Shown here one piece after another: positions 1 through 10,458 of a DNA stretch of 11,414 nt (within the stretch, counting starts at the first letter, position 1; every line of letters begins with the position of its first letter). The DNA comes from Zancudomyces culisetae (lineage: Eukaryota; Kickxellomycota; Harpellomycetes; Harpellales; Legeriomycetaceae), in the NCBI GenBank assembly GCA_001969505.1, contig LSSK01000667.1:1-11414 (forward strand). The letters run 5' to 3'. The position numbers and the translations under genes were made by a program. The notes beneath the pieces were generated by a model, which saw only the letters and a program-made list of their open reading frames with translations, searched no databases and had not been told where the DNA came from.

Positions 1-26
1 TCACGGATTCAGGTAGTGGCGGAGGG
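1..26 (+). other. Open in-frame extension upstream of the first ATG of the large gene
   Basis: The 26 bases before the ATG at 27 contain no in-frame stop and read TDSGSGGG in the same frame. The coding region may therefore start outside the window. Alternatively, this is 5' UTR or an exon/intron junction: a donor-like CAG|GTAGT lies at about 10–17 and an acceptor-like TTCAG ends at 12. The sequence alone cannot separate these options. Confidence 0.5.
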
Positions 27-3000
27 ATGAATGCAAAAAGTAGTGGAAATTCAGTGGCTGATCGATTGCAAAGGGTTATTTTGGCTACTAGTAGTGAGAA
101 TGGTATCGCTGATATGGACGTATCCGATGATTCCTATACTTTGGAATCTAGAATGAAATGTAGTCTAGGCGAACCTACTGACGATCTGTTTAAATCATTC
201 ACTTTGCCCTGTAACATCAATGTTATTTTGCAAAACGTTGAGCTTGATGCGAAAAACGAGTTGGTTTCAGCTCTCAAGCATCCTAATTACAGCATGGCAT
301 CGTTTAACTTGGACGAGATCCTCTTGGATTGGATATTGTTTACATTAGGCAAAAACATGAATATAACCAGGGCAAAGAAAAATCCAGCTAAAAAAAACCA
401 AGCTGCAGCTACAACTACAACTACTGGTGCAACTGCATCAAGTACACCTGACAGTGCCAACATTCCACCCAAATACAGCATTTATGGGGACTATCGAGCT
501 TTTTTGCTACTGAATGGGATCCTAAAAACTCAACTAAACCAACAAAGTAGTTATCAGCAGGTACAACAACTGAACAACACAATGACACTACTGTTTCCTA
601 TCTTATTGGAGGCATTCCACGTTATCTCATTTGCGATTGAAGGTGTAGATAGTCGACTGGTGGTAGAAATACTTGAACTCTTTGCAATTGTTTTGCATTT
701 TTATAGCGATGCTAATGGTAGTAGTGGTAGTAATGGTAGTGGTGAAAAGACACGAGGGGTTAAAAAAATCCAACCTTGGAATATTTCACAATTTGAACTT
801 GTGGCAGAAATGTTATCGAAATGGATGGAAAAACTAACAAATGTTGCAAAATCTGTAGATTCAATCTCAGACACAAACCAAGGTACAAATATACTAATAT
901 ATCAGGATATTGCTGGAAGGTGTATAGATATGATGATTATTCAGTTGCAAACACCCGTATATACGGATTCTTCTTTTATGAGCATCGGAAACTCTGCTGC
1001 AAATAAAGATGCTACCAAAGATACCAGCATGAGTGTTGCCGGTAGTGGGACGGGTTTAAACTCCAAAAAATTGTTTGGACTTGTTTGCGAAAAGTTGATA
1101 CCAGTGTTTTCAGATTATTACAGCATCGTTAGCATCAATGGTAATAATAGTCAAGAAGTATCTAGCTATGGCTGTGAGTACAGTAATGGGCAATCTGGAC
1201 TAAATACAAGTAAACTAATAGGCAAAATTGGTACCATTCTGCAACTCTCACTCTTTGGGATGGAGTTGTTGCCGTTATATTCCAGCATTCAAATTGCTGA
1301 AAAAATGGATGACACTTCACAAGATACTAGCAAACCACCAAAGAAAAGAAAGGCTTCAGGGAAGAATGAGAATGCCCAGGACGAACAACAAAAGCTGAAA
1401 AATCTAAATATTTATCAAAACCTACTTTTTGAAAAACTAGAATCAATTCACAACAACATGGCAAAATGGAAATTTATTCCCTTTGTATTTGAGCAATACA
1501 CAACTTCAATGGTGAGATTTTTGCAAATAAACGAAAAGATCCGCAACAAAAGAAAAACTCAAATGAACTCGTTTGGATACCACCAATTTAATACCACCGG
1601 GAATTCCAATATTGATGGTGGTAGTAATAAAAAGCCAAAGTTGCTAAATGGCGATAATGGAACCAATCTTTACTCTGAGAATGGTCAATACACCAACACC
1701 AACACAAACACAAGCACATTGGCTGATAAGGGAAATTATACACTAATGAATGTTGATTATACAAATGTTAGTACAGCTATGGGGTCTGATGCGGTAAGAG
1801 ATTTGTACGTTGTGGTATTCAACAAGATTTACAAAATGCTGGTATCTGATCTATTTTGCAACAATGGTGATGGTGATGACAAAAAAATAACGCAAAACAT
1901 GGATGAAACCAAAACTAAAACTAAAAGTAAAAGCAAAAGTAAAAGCGAAAGCGAAGCCAACTCTGAGAACGAAAATGGAAACGTTTTTGACTTTAAACAG
2001 CACTTTTACAAATATAGTGGAATCAACAAATTTGTAGAGAATTATTTGATAAACCAACCATACTTTGGCTTTTGTGGTAAATTCACAGGGTCTATAAACG
2101 ACAAGGCTTACAAAGCACAAAATGAGATTATTGGACAATGGATAGAAATGTTTACCAAAATATTTTTGGAAAACAGCAATAAATCACAAAATGACAGCGA
2201 CATCAATAATCGCGGATTTAGGGTTTGTGAGGGTAATAGTGTTTGGTTGGAGGAATTTCTAACTGCCATCAGTGTTGCAGTAAAGGCAGACCAGTTAGCA
2301 AGTATCGAAATACCTGTTGACTCTAATATTGATGATTGTGAGAATCTTGTAGAAAGTGAGGAGATGGATGAAAAGTCCGAATCAGAAACAAAGGAAAAAT
2401 TGTTGATCACCTTATTTTTGGAAAATTACAAAATACAATCAAAAAGAACACAAAGCGCAATGCTTGAGATAATAGAGCTTTACGGACAGAACCGCCACTT
2501 GGAATTATTGATTGAACATATTATCAGCGCTTTGATGGTGTCAAACACGCATTTCAATCCCAATTCCACTACTTTCCAGAGCCATACTCAAAGTGATACG
2601 GCAGTAGTAGTGGGTAGTGGGTTGGTCGATACCCAAAATATTCAGAAACTTATTTCTGTGGTTAGCTCGTATAACATGCCAATATTTTTTGTTGTTGATA
2701 TCATCAAGAAGTTTGATTCTGCGATCAGCAGCTGTTTTGAACCAAAAAACCCCAGCAATAATATCAACACTAATACCAATGCAGATGACTACGATAGTGA
2801 TCAAAATAGGAATAGGTTATATGGCCTTATATTATATTTTGTGCACTTTTTAAAATCTTCATCAAGCATTCTACTCTTTACATTTGCAACATCAAACAGC
2901 AACAGCGAACATAGCATCAATGCTCAATATTTTGAAGCTATCAAAAGCAGTTATGTATCAGTTATCAATAGATTTATACAGCAGTACTACACCAATAGCA

Positions 3001-3867
3001 AAAAAGATGGATTGATGAAATGGAAACTGCTGCCATCTCTACTACTGTTCCACTACACTGTCATCGATATTTGCTTGTCAATTGAATTCACTCAACAAAG
3101 TTTGTATGCAGAAACCAGAGAAATCTACCAATTCATTAATGATAATGGCAGCGCAATAGCTGCTTTTAACAAAAGGACGAATAATAACACCGAGAAATTT
3201 GATTACAAGGGTGAGGTACAATCATTAATCATGCTAGTCCTGGTATCTTTCCAAAACATGATGCTTTGTGAGAAAATGAACACTTCGTTGGTTACATCTA
3301 ATGAAGATTATGATGTAGAGCCGGAAAGTGGGTTGGTGATGTCTATAGAAGGATCCATTGTCACTAACCTAATCAATGCTCTGTTAATACATGTCGACTC
3401 TGTAAAAAGTTTTGGCCAGGACGATATGGTTTCTGATGCTTCAACTATCGGCAAAGTTAATGATAATCTACAAATCACACCTTCCTGGGATGGGTTTTTG
3501 CATTCAATCTCGAGAAACTCAAAGAATCTGGATATTGTTGTTCTCAAAATCTTTTCGGACTGGATGGGAATCTTTTACGATCATTTGGATATGGTATCTT
3601 GGGTTGAAGGTATGTTTATAAACTACTCTTTATCTACTCTCGCCCCATCAGCAACGTCAGACACACCTCTTGCACGAGGAGCCAAACATTCTCAGAAAAT
3701 AGACCATTCTGCTTTGCGGTCGCATGCTAGCTATCCCAAATCTTCACCGTTAATTAGCCACCACAGTATCTTTGAGGAGATATACAACAACCCCGAATTT
3801 TCCAATATTTTGTCTTTTAAATACCAACAACAAAGAAACACAACTAATGACAGTAAAAACAAGAACA

Positions 3868-3899
<32 letters not shown>

Positions 3900-6614
3900 G
3901 AAAAAACAGGTTATGGAAAAAACAGCGGGTTTGATACATTACTCTCTAGATCAATAACAACTATCCATTCCTTATACCCCAACCTATTTACTATTTCAGA
4001 GAATGGATGCGCTACTGTTTTATCAAACGATTCGGCGGACCTGTATATTCAGAATCTGCAATATAAAGCTAAAATGACACTGTTTGACAGGATCGGCAAA
4101 GCAATAAAACTGTGGATCAATTGTAGGGATAGAAACTTGATCAATTTTAACGACAAGAATTCCATAAATACCTCAATCGACTTTGTGATAGGTGTACTAA
4201 ACCTACTTTTATCAGCACAACCATCAATGGCTGCTACTGAGAACATTGGTTCCGCTGAAGTATTCGATGTTGATGTTAATTTGGGAGCCTTGCTTTTAAG
4301 TGTTGTAGATAACTGTTTGCAATGGTTGGTTTATACCAAAAATACCAAGTCACAAGGTCCAAAACGTCCTGAAATCCCACCTGTAATAATTGAGCGCCTG
4401 CTTACCAGCCCTGATTATATGCGATCGGTTTTCGAGCCTTTGTGCGACATGGTTAATGTCAAGCACACAACGTCGCTATCTGTTTTGATTGCCTTCATCC
4501 GACTCTACTATATTCCTGGGCATATTTTGAACTATGACGGCAAGGATAGTGACTCTGAGTTCTATAGCCGCACAGCAAGAATTCTAGATTTCTTGTTTGG
4601 CAATGGATATAACTCTATTGTAATTGAACTTTTAGGCTTGCTATTGAGAACCTCTTCGTTTAGCACAGCTCAACAGAACTTATATTCTCTTAAAGATGAA
4701 ACCAAAAAAGACGATATTCAGGTAATATCCTCATGGTTCTTCAAGATTTTCGATATAGTTAATTCTAAAATTGCTACGTTCACAGCAGACTCACCACAAA
4801 ACGCTGAAAAGACCAAACAGATGACCGTTTCTAGCGACGACTTGGTGATCTATTACTTGCTATCAAGTCTACTCAACCGTTCTAGTGTCTCCGAGAGTAT
4901 AGTTAGTGTTGAAAAGCTCTTTTCATATCTTCTACACACTTGTTTACCTGATACATCAGTTGTAGCTCCGGCTGTAATCACGAGCTTTGTGGTAAAAACT
5001 CTATTTCTGTTTAATTTGCAAAAAAAACATAGCTCTTTACTATTCCCACCCAATTGCGACAACGAACCAGGTAATAGCAGAAACGGAGTTATTTTCGATG
5101 AATGGGTAAACCAGCTCTTGATGCTTCTGCCTATGCTTGACAATTCGTACAATATCAATGAATTTAACTCGGTATTATTGCTGTTAAGCCAAGGGTGTTG
5201 TTCGTCTAATTCACCGTCGGGATCCTCGCCGCCACTCGTACCAACACAGTCTCTTCTAGGAAATTATGACGCCAACAACAAGCAATTTGCTGAAACTTTT
5301 TGCAAATCCTTTATTAGCTGCTTGAAACCCATACTAAACAAAGACGAGTACCAGAATATGAGCACTAGATTGCTTTTATCATTAATTGGTACGTTGCCGC
5401 TGCTCTCTACCCACCAATATCAACATCACTACGATCAACGTTCCATAAAAAGCATTAACGATCACCTCAGCTCTACTCACAACAACCGTGGCTTTTATGG
5501 ATACTTGGTATTGATTAAAACTATTATTGAATCCAGAGATGACCACATATTCAACAAATATTTTACGCAGTTGTTGACTATACTACAGCATACAATAGCT
5601 ATACTCGCTTCAACTGCACCACTCAGCTCCACAAAAAGCGATGCTATCGCCACCGAACCCACACGCCATTTAGAGAATCATGATGAGGTTTACCGCATTA
5701 AAGGGTTTAGCGAGTGTCTGGATATTATCACTTTGCTGATAAACAAGTCACCAAACCAATTCGTCACATATAGTAGAAACACATCTACCTCCTCATCCTC
5801 AAGTGGAGGCTTCAACTTTAGCAAGCTTGCTATGGTTTATGACATTGTAAACTCCATAATATCATACCACAACCGAATCCCCACCAGTCAAATACCATCC
5901 CTTAACACCGGCTCTGTTCCCACCAACTCTGTCTTTTCCAAGTCTGTAAACATCCTGTCAATCACATACCAACTATTTCCAACCAACGTGGTCAGTTTGT
6001 TCCCCATCTTGCTTAACATCTTGTATAATCTACTGGATCGCCTTTTAACCTTGTCCACAGCCAACGATAACGGTGGTAAGAGTTTTGATGCTGACATGAC
6101 CAGGAACCGTACTATCCAAACTCATTTCTTGGACTATTCTATCTTGTTTACCAAGTTCATCCAACAACTGGCCTTCAAATCCCACCAAAAAACTGCCACT
6201 CGTGGCCAGCAAAAATCACAGAAAGCAGACGAGGATCGTACTACTAACTTTAACAACCTCTCGTCCACCAGCACCTCTGTAATTTCCAAATATCTTTCTC
6301 TTCTCATCCAGCATTTCTGCTTTGCCTTACCATCATTAAAGAACCCACCATCCACCACTGTTCTCAACAACTTGAAACCCTGTTGGTTTTCCATTCTTGA
6401 TATTCTTTCAACCGAAGATCGCGACACCTTGGTTGCGAACTTTGCTACCATCATTAACTCTACCAGCAATACCATTAAGGGCAAGCCTAAAAACAGAAAT
6501 CTATATCAATCTGGCAGATTTAATGCGCCTAACCTTTCCACTCCGATCGACATATTGAAAAATCTGAATTCTGATTATGTTGAGTTTTATAAGTTTAATC
6601 CTTCGTTCTATTAA
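27..6614 (+). CDS. URB2: Probable Urb2/Npa2-like nucleolar ribosome-biogenesis protein, 5' end possibly incomplete
   Basis: This is a single intronless frame of 2195 codons ending in TAA. Seen: long leucine-rich helical segments broken by low-complexity inserts; basic nuclear-localisation-like clusters near residues 436–442 (KPPKKRK) and around 540 (NKKPKL); a Lys-Ser/Glu run at about 629–643; and an Asn-Lys/Asn-Gln run at 1277–1291. The last 110 residues have an amphipathic helix (about 2088–2105), then LKPCWFSILDILS (about 2116–2128), then NSDYVEFYKF just before the stop. That order matches the C-terminal Urb2 domain as I recall it: a helix ending in a 'D-L-L' segment, then a DY–K/W tail. 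In yeast, Urb2 works with Urb1/Npa1 in the nucleolus in early 27S pre-rRNA processing for the 60S subunit. The protein is far longer than yeast Urb2 (about 1170 aa) or human URB2 (about 1520 aa); the inserts may explain part of this. The frame stays open upstream of the first ATG, so the start is tentative. Another large helical-repeat protein is possible. Confidence 0.6.
1911..1955 (+). repeat. In-frame Lys-Thr/Lys-Ser/Glu-Ser simple repeat
   Basis: A degenerate hexanucleotide run (AAA followed by ACT, AGT or AGC) encodes alternating Lys-Thr and Lys-Ser, then Glu-Ser, over about residues 629–643 of the Urb2-like protein. It forms a charged, presumably disordered linker of a type common in nucleolar proteins. 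The repeat length is a multiple of three and keeps the frame. Confidence 0.85.
3858..3899 (+). repeat. In-frame AACMAG hexanucleotide repeat (Asn-Lys then Asn-Gln)
   Basis: Seven tandem hexamers of the form AAC(A/C)AG encode Asn-Lys and then Asn-Gln dipeptides, preceded by a Lys codon at 3855. The last five hexamers are identical AACCAG units. The run lies inside the Urb2-like protein (about residues 1278–1291) in a hydrophilic insert, and looks like a slippage-expanded microsatellite that preserves the frame. Confidence 0.9.
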
Positions 6615-6774
6615 ACACATTTCCGTTTTGTGAACTATTATACCCTTTACTAGTTTTGCTTTGCCTAAAAGTTAGCTTTTCTTTATTATTATTATTCATA
6701 ATGAAATCAATCACGAAATACCAAAATAATATTGATACTTGAAAACATAATAAGGCGGGGGTAAAAAAAGTTGC
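6615..6774. other. Convergent 3'/3' intergenic spacer
   Basis: About 160 AT-rich bases separate the stop codon of the Urb2-like gene (+) from the stop codon of the NIF3 gene (-). Both 3' UTRs and cleavage sites must fit here or overlap the opposite gene. No further gene is visible. Confidence 0.85.
6682..6687 (-). terminator. Candidate poly(A) signal (AATAAA) for the NIF3 gene
   Basis: The + strand reads TTTATT here, so the - strand carries AATAAA after a short AAT repeat, about 90 bases downstream of the NIF3 stop. The position suits a 3'-end processing signal. The motif is weak evidence in such AT-rich DNA. Confidence 0.4.
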
Positions 6775-7945
6775 TCATTCCACCTGCAATGGATCTTTAT
6801 CAGTCTTGCTGACTACTACATCTACATCTGTTAGCTCCTTTTGCATGTAGCCCTGCAAAACCTTCAAGTACCCTCTTTCGCTATTTGAGTGTTCAGTTAG
6901 TATGACACTAATGTTCTTGCTTTTAGCTAGTAGCACTTCGTGATGGCTCATCTCCCCAGTAAAATAACAGTCGACTGGCACTTCTTCCGCTCCTTCTTTC
7001 CCCGCACTACCAACTCCGGCATTTACAAGCACACTCGATCCGCTTCCTGCACATATTGCAATTTTTTGGATTTTCTTGGCACCACTTCCTAACTTGGAGT
7101 CGTGAATAGGAGCCCTACACACTCTGAGATGTTTTAACTCAAAGTTCTTCTTCACACGCTGTATCAATTCATCTATTGCAATTGGAGTGGCTAGCGTCAA
7201 GATTCTTCCCATCCCCGCGCCCTCCTGGTTCTCTATTTAGATGGTATCATTGCTTTAATTAATATCAAAAGTGTTGAATTATCCTTATTTATTTTTTTAC
7301 AATCATAATGAAAAGTGATACAATACAGTATAGTACAAAAGTAAACCGCAAGCTAATGTTTTCTTACCCAATCCCTGCAAGTCGGCTGGTTCAATCGGTT
7401 CCCGAACTCCGAATTTTCTATTACTATTGCTATTTCCAGTGTCAGTGCACTTGTCCTCCAACATATCACATATCCAGTCGTTGATCCCAAATCTACAGCT
7501 GTCAAGTGTTGTATGTGGTGAATATATACTGATTCCGTTTGCAATAGCTGTCAATACAAGACCCTGTTTGTGATTTCTAGTGGTTAATTGCCTATAGCCT
7601 TCAAAAATTGCCGGGTGGTATGCTACTATTACTCCCACATTCTCCTCCTTTATTGCTTCGTCCAATGTTTCCGTAGTAAGATCGATTGTCAAAAAAACCT
7701 TGTTTGCCGTTGGCTTAGTACATGGTGCCTCTATTTGGATTAGGGGGGGGGGGGGTTATGTATTGTTTGTTATTTCTTTTTTTAGTTGCACTTATTTTCT
7801 TGAGCCAACTGGTGCACACTGATAAATTTATATTGAAATACTTACCAACTAGGACGCCAACATTATCCCAACTCCCTGCAACGAGTTTTAGAGGTGCAAA
7901 CTTCGTCATATAACTCTCTACTCGGCTTAACAGTTGTTTGCTCAT
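6775..7945 (-). CDS. NIF3: NIF3-family metal-binding protein (NIF3L1/YbgI-like), three exons, complete
   Basis: The model is join(7945..7846, 7730..7368, 7232..6775) on the - strand: 921 nt, 306 aa, TGA stop. The start ATG has A at -3, and an in-frame TGA lies five codons upstream, so no longer N-terminus is possible without another exon. Family signatures run in order: WDNVGVLVE (residues 26–34, across intron 1), FLTIDLT (46–52), AYHPAIF (70–76), SPHTTLD (104–110), GAGMGRI (159–165, after intron 2), CAGSGSSVL (215–223), TGEMSHHEVL (246–255), EHSNSERG (268–275) and the C-terminal DPLQVE. The expected metal ligands are present: His72, Asp110, His269 and Glu273. Tyr71 stands where bacterial proteins often have a first His, as in eukaryotic members. 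Length fits the family (yeast Nif3 about 290 aa, human NIF3L1 about 380). NIF3 proteins are widespread di-metal proteins often labelled GTP cyclohydrolase 1 type 2 homologues; their true reaction is unsettled, and the yeast name comes from interaction with Ngg1p. A Gly/Ala/Glu-rich insert at about 225–238 looks lineage-specific. Confidence 0.95.
7233..7367 (-). other. NIF3 intron 2 (135 nt, phase 1)
   Basis: The donor GTAAGAAAA follows exon sequence ..GGATTGG, and the acceptor is CTAAATAG before AGAACC. Splicing again joins G to AG to make Glu155 and produces the family segment ..EGAGMGRILTL. ATTAAT about 30 bases before the acceptor is a plausible branch site. Read-through would give a non-family tail ending at a stop at 7303. 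Confidence 0.92.
7731..7845 (-). other. NIF3 intron 1 (115 nt, phase 1)
   Basis: The donor GTAAGTATT follows exon sequence ..AGTTG, and the acceptor is AAATAG before AGGCACC. Splicing joins G to AG to make Glu34, restoring the family motif WDNVG-x-LVE and leading into FLTIDLT. Read-through instead meets a stop shortly after the donor. The intron contains a C13 run on this strand, followed by CTAAT, a possible branch site about 9 bases from the acceptor. Confidence 0.93.
7743..7755 (+). repeat. G13 homopolymer (C13 on the gene strand) inside NIF3 intron 1
   Basis: Thirteen consecutive G residues lie between TTA and TTATG. On the coding (-) strand this is C13, ending 12 bases before the 3' splice site. 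The tract is conspicuous because the surrounding non-coding DNA is strongly A/T-rich. Confidence 0.95.
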
Positions 7946-8634
7946 TTTTCCTTTAGTTCACTAATCTGAATTGGGTTGTTAGTTATATTTCCTTTTTAGT
8001 TAATCGCTAAGCTTCATATTTTTTTTTCATTCTGGTATTTAAGCTCGATTTTCAATAATTTTACTAGAAACAACCACACCCAGCCAATCAGCAATGTTTT
8101 TGATTCTAGCCTAGATTCAAAACCCGCACATATTTTATAGACGTTTTTAGGCTCTAAAGTTTTGTCCAGCAACATATCTCACAACTTGAGAATGCAGTAT
8201 CTACTATCCACTGTACTGATTGATTTTTTTTATTTTAATTATTGCTTGAAAAATATATCATCATCTTTCCTCGTTGTAGCAGGTGAGATAGTATGCCTGT
8301 TTTATTTTCAGAGCGTTACTAAAACACGTATGGGTTGAAGAAACAAAAAACACAACATTAATCAAGCCTGGTCGATAATCAGAAATAAATCGATGGTACT
8401 TCGTCCAGATAACGAGTTTTCATGTATCAAGCTCTCTTGGATATGGTTTTTATTTTATCTGGTCTTTTTTTTGAGCATATACGGTTTTTTTGAAAACAAT
8501 ATCATCATTTGGTAAAGAAAAGAAAGGCTTGTTTGCTCAAATTCCAAAAAAAGCTAGCATTTCCCAAATATTTATAACGCATGTGGATATGTACTACAAA
8601 CCTGTGGCTCTCAAGTGAAATCGACTCTGTTATA

Positions 8635-8699
8635 CTTGGAAAAAACTGCTAAAATACAGTTAGTTTCTACTGTATTCAGTCTTTTAAGAGTTTTCCAAG
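8635..8699. repeat. Nested (two-tier) inverted repeat
   Basis: The outer arms CTTGGAAAA (8635–8643) and TTTTCCAAG (8691–8699) are perfectly complementary over 9 bp. Nested inside are perfect 8-bp arms AATACAGT (8653–8660) and ACTGTATT (8669–8676) around an 8-base loop. The two tiers are separated by an asymmetric internal loop of 9 and 14 bases. It could be a folded transcript, a cruciform or a dyad protein-binding site; no known RNA family is recognised. Confidence 0.75.
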
Positions 8700-10305
8700 A
8701 AAACCGTTGTAACTACTAATACACAGTAACTAAAGCTGGAATATTTTTCGTCATTTCAATACGATGGCTCAGTATACCATTATCAACTTAGAGCGTATGT
8801 TGGAGCGTATATTTAGTTTTTCTAACTGCTTTCCAATAGTTAAACCTATTCAAAAGCACAATTATTGGATTGCATCCTAATGGAGTGTCGTGTAAAGTAA
8901 CATGTTTTCGGCTTATTTCAAAAATGAAATGTTTGCGTTTACTACCTACCATATCTCATCTACCTCATTTTGATTCTCCTCATTCTTAGATAGCTATATT
9001 TCCACTCCTATCTTCTTATATAGTCTCAATAAATGATAGCCTCAACTTGGCGCCTCGTTTACACAAAATCCCACCTTTTCCCTTCGTGAGATATACATAT
9101 TGTTTTGCTTGGTGTCATGCAATTTTACCCTATTATACTCTTTTTTTTGGATTTTCCCTCTACGCTTTCCGGCTTGGGCTTTCCCATGCTTTTATGACAT
9201 TATTGAGATGGAGTGTACCTATTAGTTCATTTTTTTTGACTTAGTTTTGTTTTTGGGGATTGGATTTGGTTTACAAATATGGTCATGAGCTTTTAGTTTT
9301 TAGACATCACTGGTTAGAAAGTGGACCACAAAGCTATGTTCTTTTAGATTTACAAACAAAATTGAAATATATATCCTACAAAACACTAAAGGCGCTAATT
9401 TTTTTTTCTCGTGGATTATTCCAGGGTTTCGTACCCAAGAGCTCGTAGATCATCAAAAGGGAAGATGAGGGTTATATTTTTGTTTTCACATTGTGACATT
9501 TTGGTTATTTACGCAATAGATACAGCATAGGCTTTTCAGGCTTGGATAATTGTATTATAAATAAAGAGGCATGACAAAAGCTAGCCGAGATATTAGCTAA
9601 ATAGTCACTCTAACCTTGTTTGTGTGAGTTACAATGACCGTTCATAATTTTGTTGCAAATACAAAAACAAGCATGTACTCCGAGGATTGCAGAGTTTTCT
9701 GAATTAATAGGCTTAATCTTGCATTGAAAAATATTGGCGCATGTTACATTCTCCTAACCTATGCTCAGTGAAAGCGAGTATAAAATGTATTTTTGCCTTA
9801 GTTTATTCGGATATGTTATACTTTGGCCCTATTAATCCATATACCTTTCAATTTTTGTATATCTGCAAAGTAAAAACAATATAAAGAAATTAGCCATGAT
9901 TTCACAGAAAAACAACTGACATGATACTTAACGCAGTATTAGAGTACCGATTAAATAAGTAGTCGAGGTCATCTATGAAAGTCATTTCCCCCCATACCAC
10001 AGAACCGTATTTTTTAGACCTCCTGACGAACCTATAATATATATGGTCGTGTAAAAAAGATATTAGCGCTACAGAGCTCATGTAGGCCGAAAGCCTGTTA
10101 GGGTTGCAAATAGCATACACCGTGATATATTACTTAGCTCCCAGAAACACACAAGCCTGCATGCTACTTTTTTAGGGAAATTATTTTTATTGTGATAGTG
10201 AATTTTACTTTAGTGGAGTTTTGTATGTTTGAGTAGCAATTATTTTTATATATTTGGAATATATTAAGTCTGTTTTAGCAGTAATTATATCTGGTTAGTG
10301 ATTTG

Positions 10306-10321
10306 AAATATATATATATTT
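10306..10321 (+). promoter_or_regulatory. TATA-like A/T palindrome upstream of the secreted-protein gene
   Basis: A 16-bp perfect palindrome of alternating A/T flanked by AAA and TTT sits about 140 bases before the ATG at 10459. Position and composition suit a TATA element, but the whole upstream region is A/T-rich, so this is only a candidate. Confidence 0.35.
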
Positions 10322-10458
10322 GAGTGTTTTAGCATTTGAGTTTGTTTCCAACACTTTTTCTAATCACTTATCAACTTATACTACCAATACTCGATTATTT
10401 AACTTTATAATTTCGTAGAGGTAAATAGGTAACTTAAGAATAAGTAACAATAATAAAC

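Larger units (their letters stand above)
7946..10458. other. Large AT-rich divergent intergenic region with no recognisable gene
   Basis: About 2.5 kb separates the NIF3 start codon (-) from the start of the secreted-protein gene (+), so it should contain both promoters. Both strands hold many stops. The only open stretches are under about 75 codons, use non-ATG starts, and show no recognisable family. No T-loop-like tRNA signature, no U6-like or 5S-like motif and no box C/D pair stood out by eye. A CCAAT motif lies on the - strand at 7974–7970, close to the NIF3 start. The right end is especially A/T-rich. Confidence 0.7.

Noticed and set aside
1851-2410. - strand open frames opposite the Urb2-like gene
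   Set aside because: They are antisense shadows. Their Phe/Ser-rich composition simply mirrors the Lys/Glu/Asn-rich sense protein.
7722-7913. + strand frame with a Gly run followed by a hydrophobic segment
   Set aside because: It lies antisense to NIF3 exons 1 and 2 and intron 1. Its Gly run is only the G13 homopolymer, and its hydrophobic part is intron sequence.
8260-8300. Acceptor-like TTTCCTCGTTGTAG followed by donor-like GCAGGTGAG
   Set aside because: The two splice-like motifs are only a few bases apart and no coding frame or partner exon is visible around them, so they do not define a gene.
9028-9033. AATAAA on the + strand as a poly(A) signal
   Set aside because: No + strand gene lies upstream within reach, and the hexamer is common in A/T-rich DNA.
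9047-9448. Two consecutive + strand open frames of 62–65 codons
   Set aside because: Both rely on TTG starts, have no convincing start context and show no recognisable domain. They look like chance frames in T-rich DNA.
9902-10120. Open frame of about 72 codons on the - strand in the gene-free region
   Set aside because: It begins with GTG, its first internal ATG would leave only about 59 codons, and no family motif is recognisable. It may be a decayed fragment, but it is not supportable as a gene.
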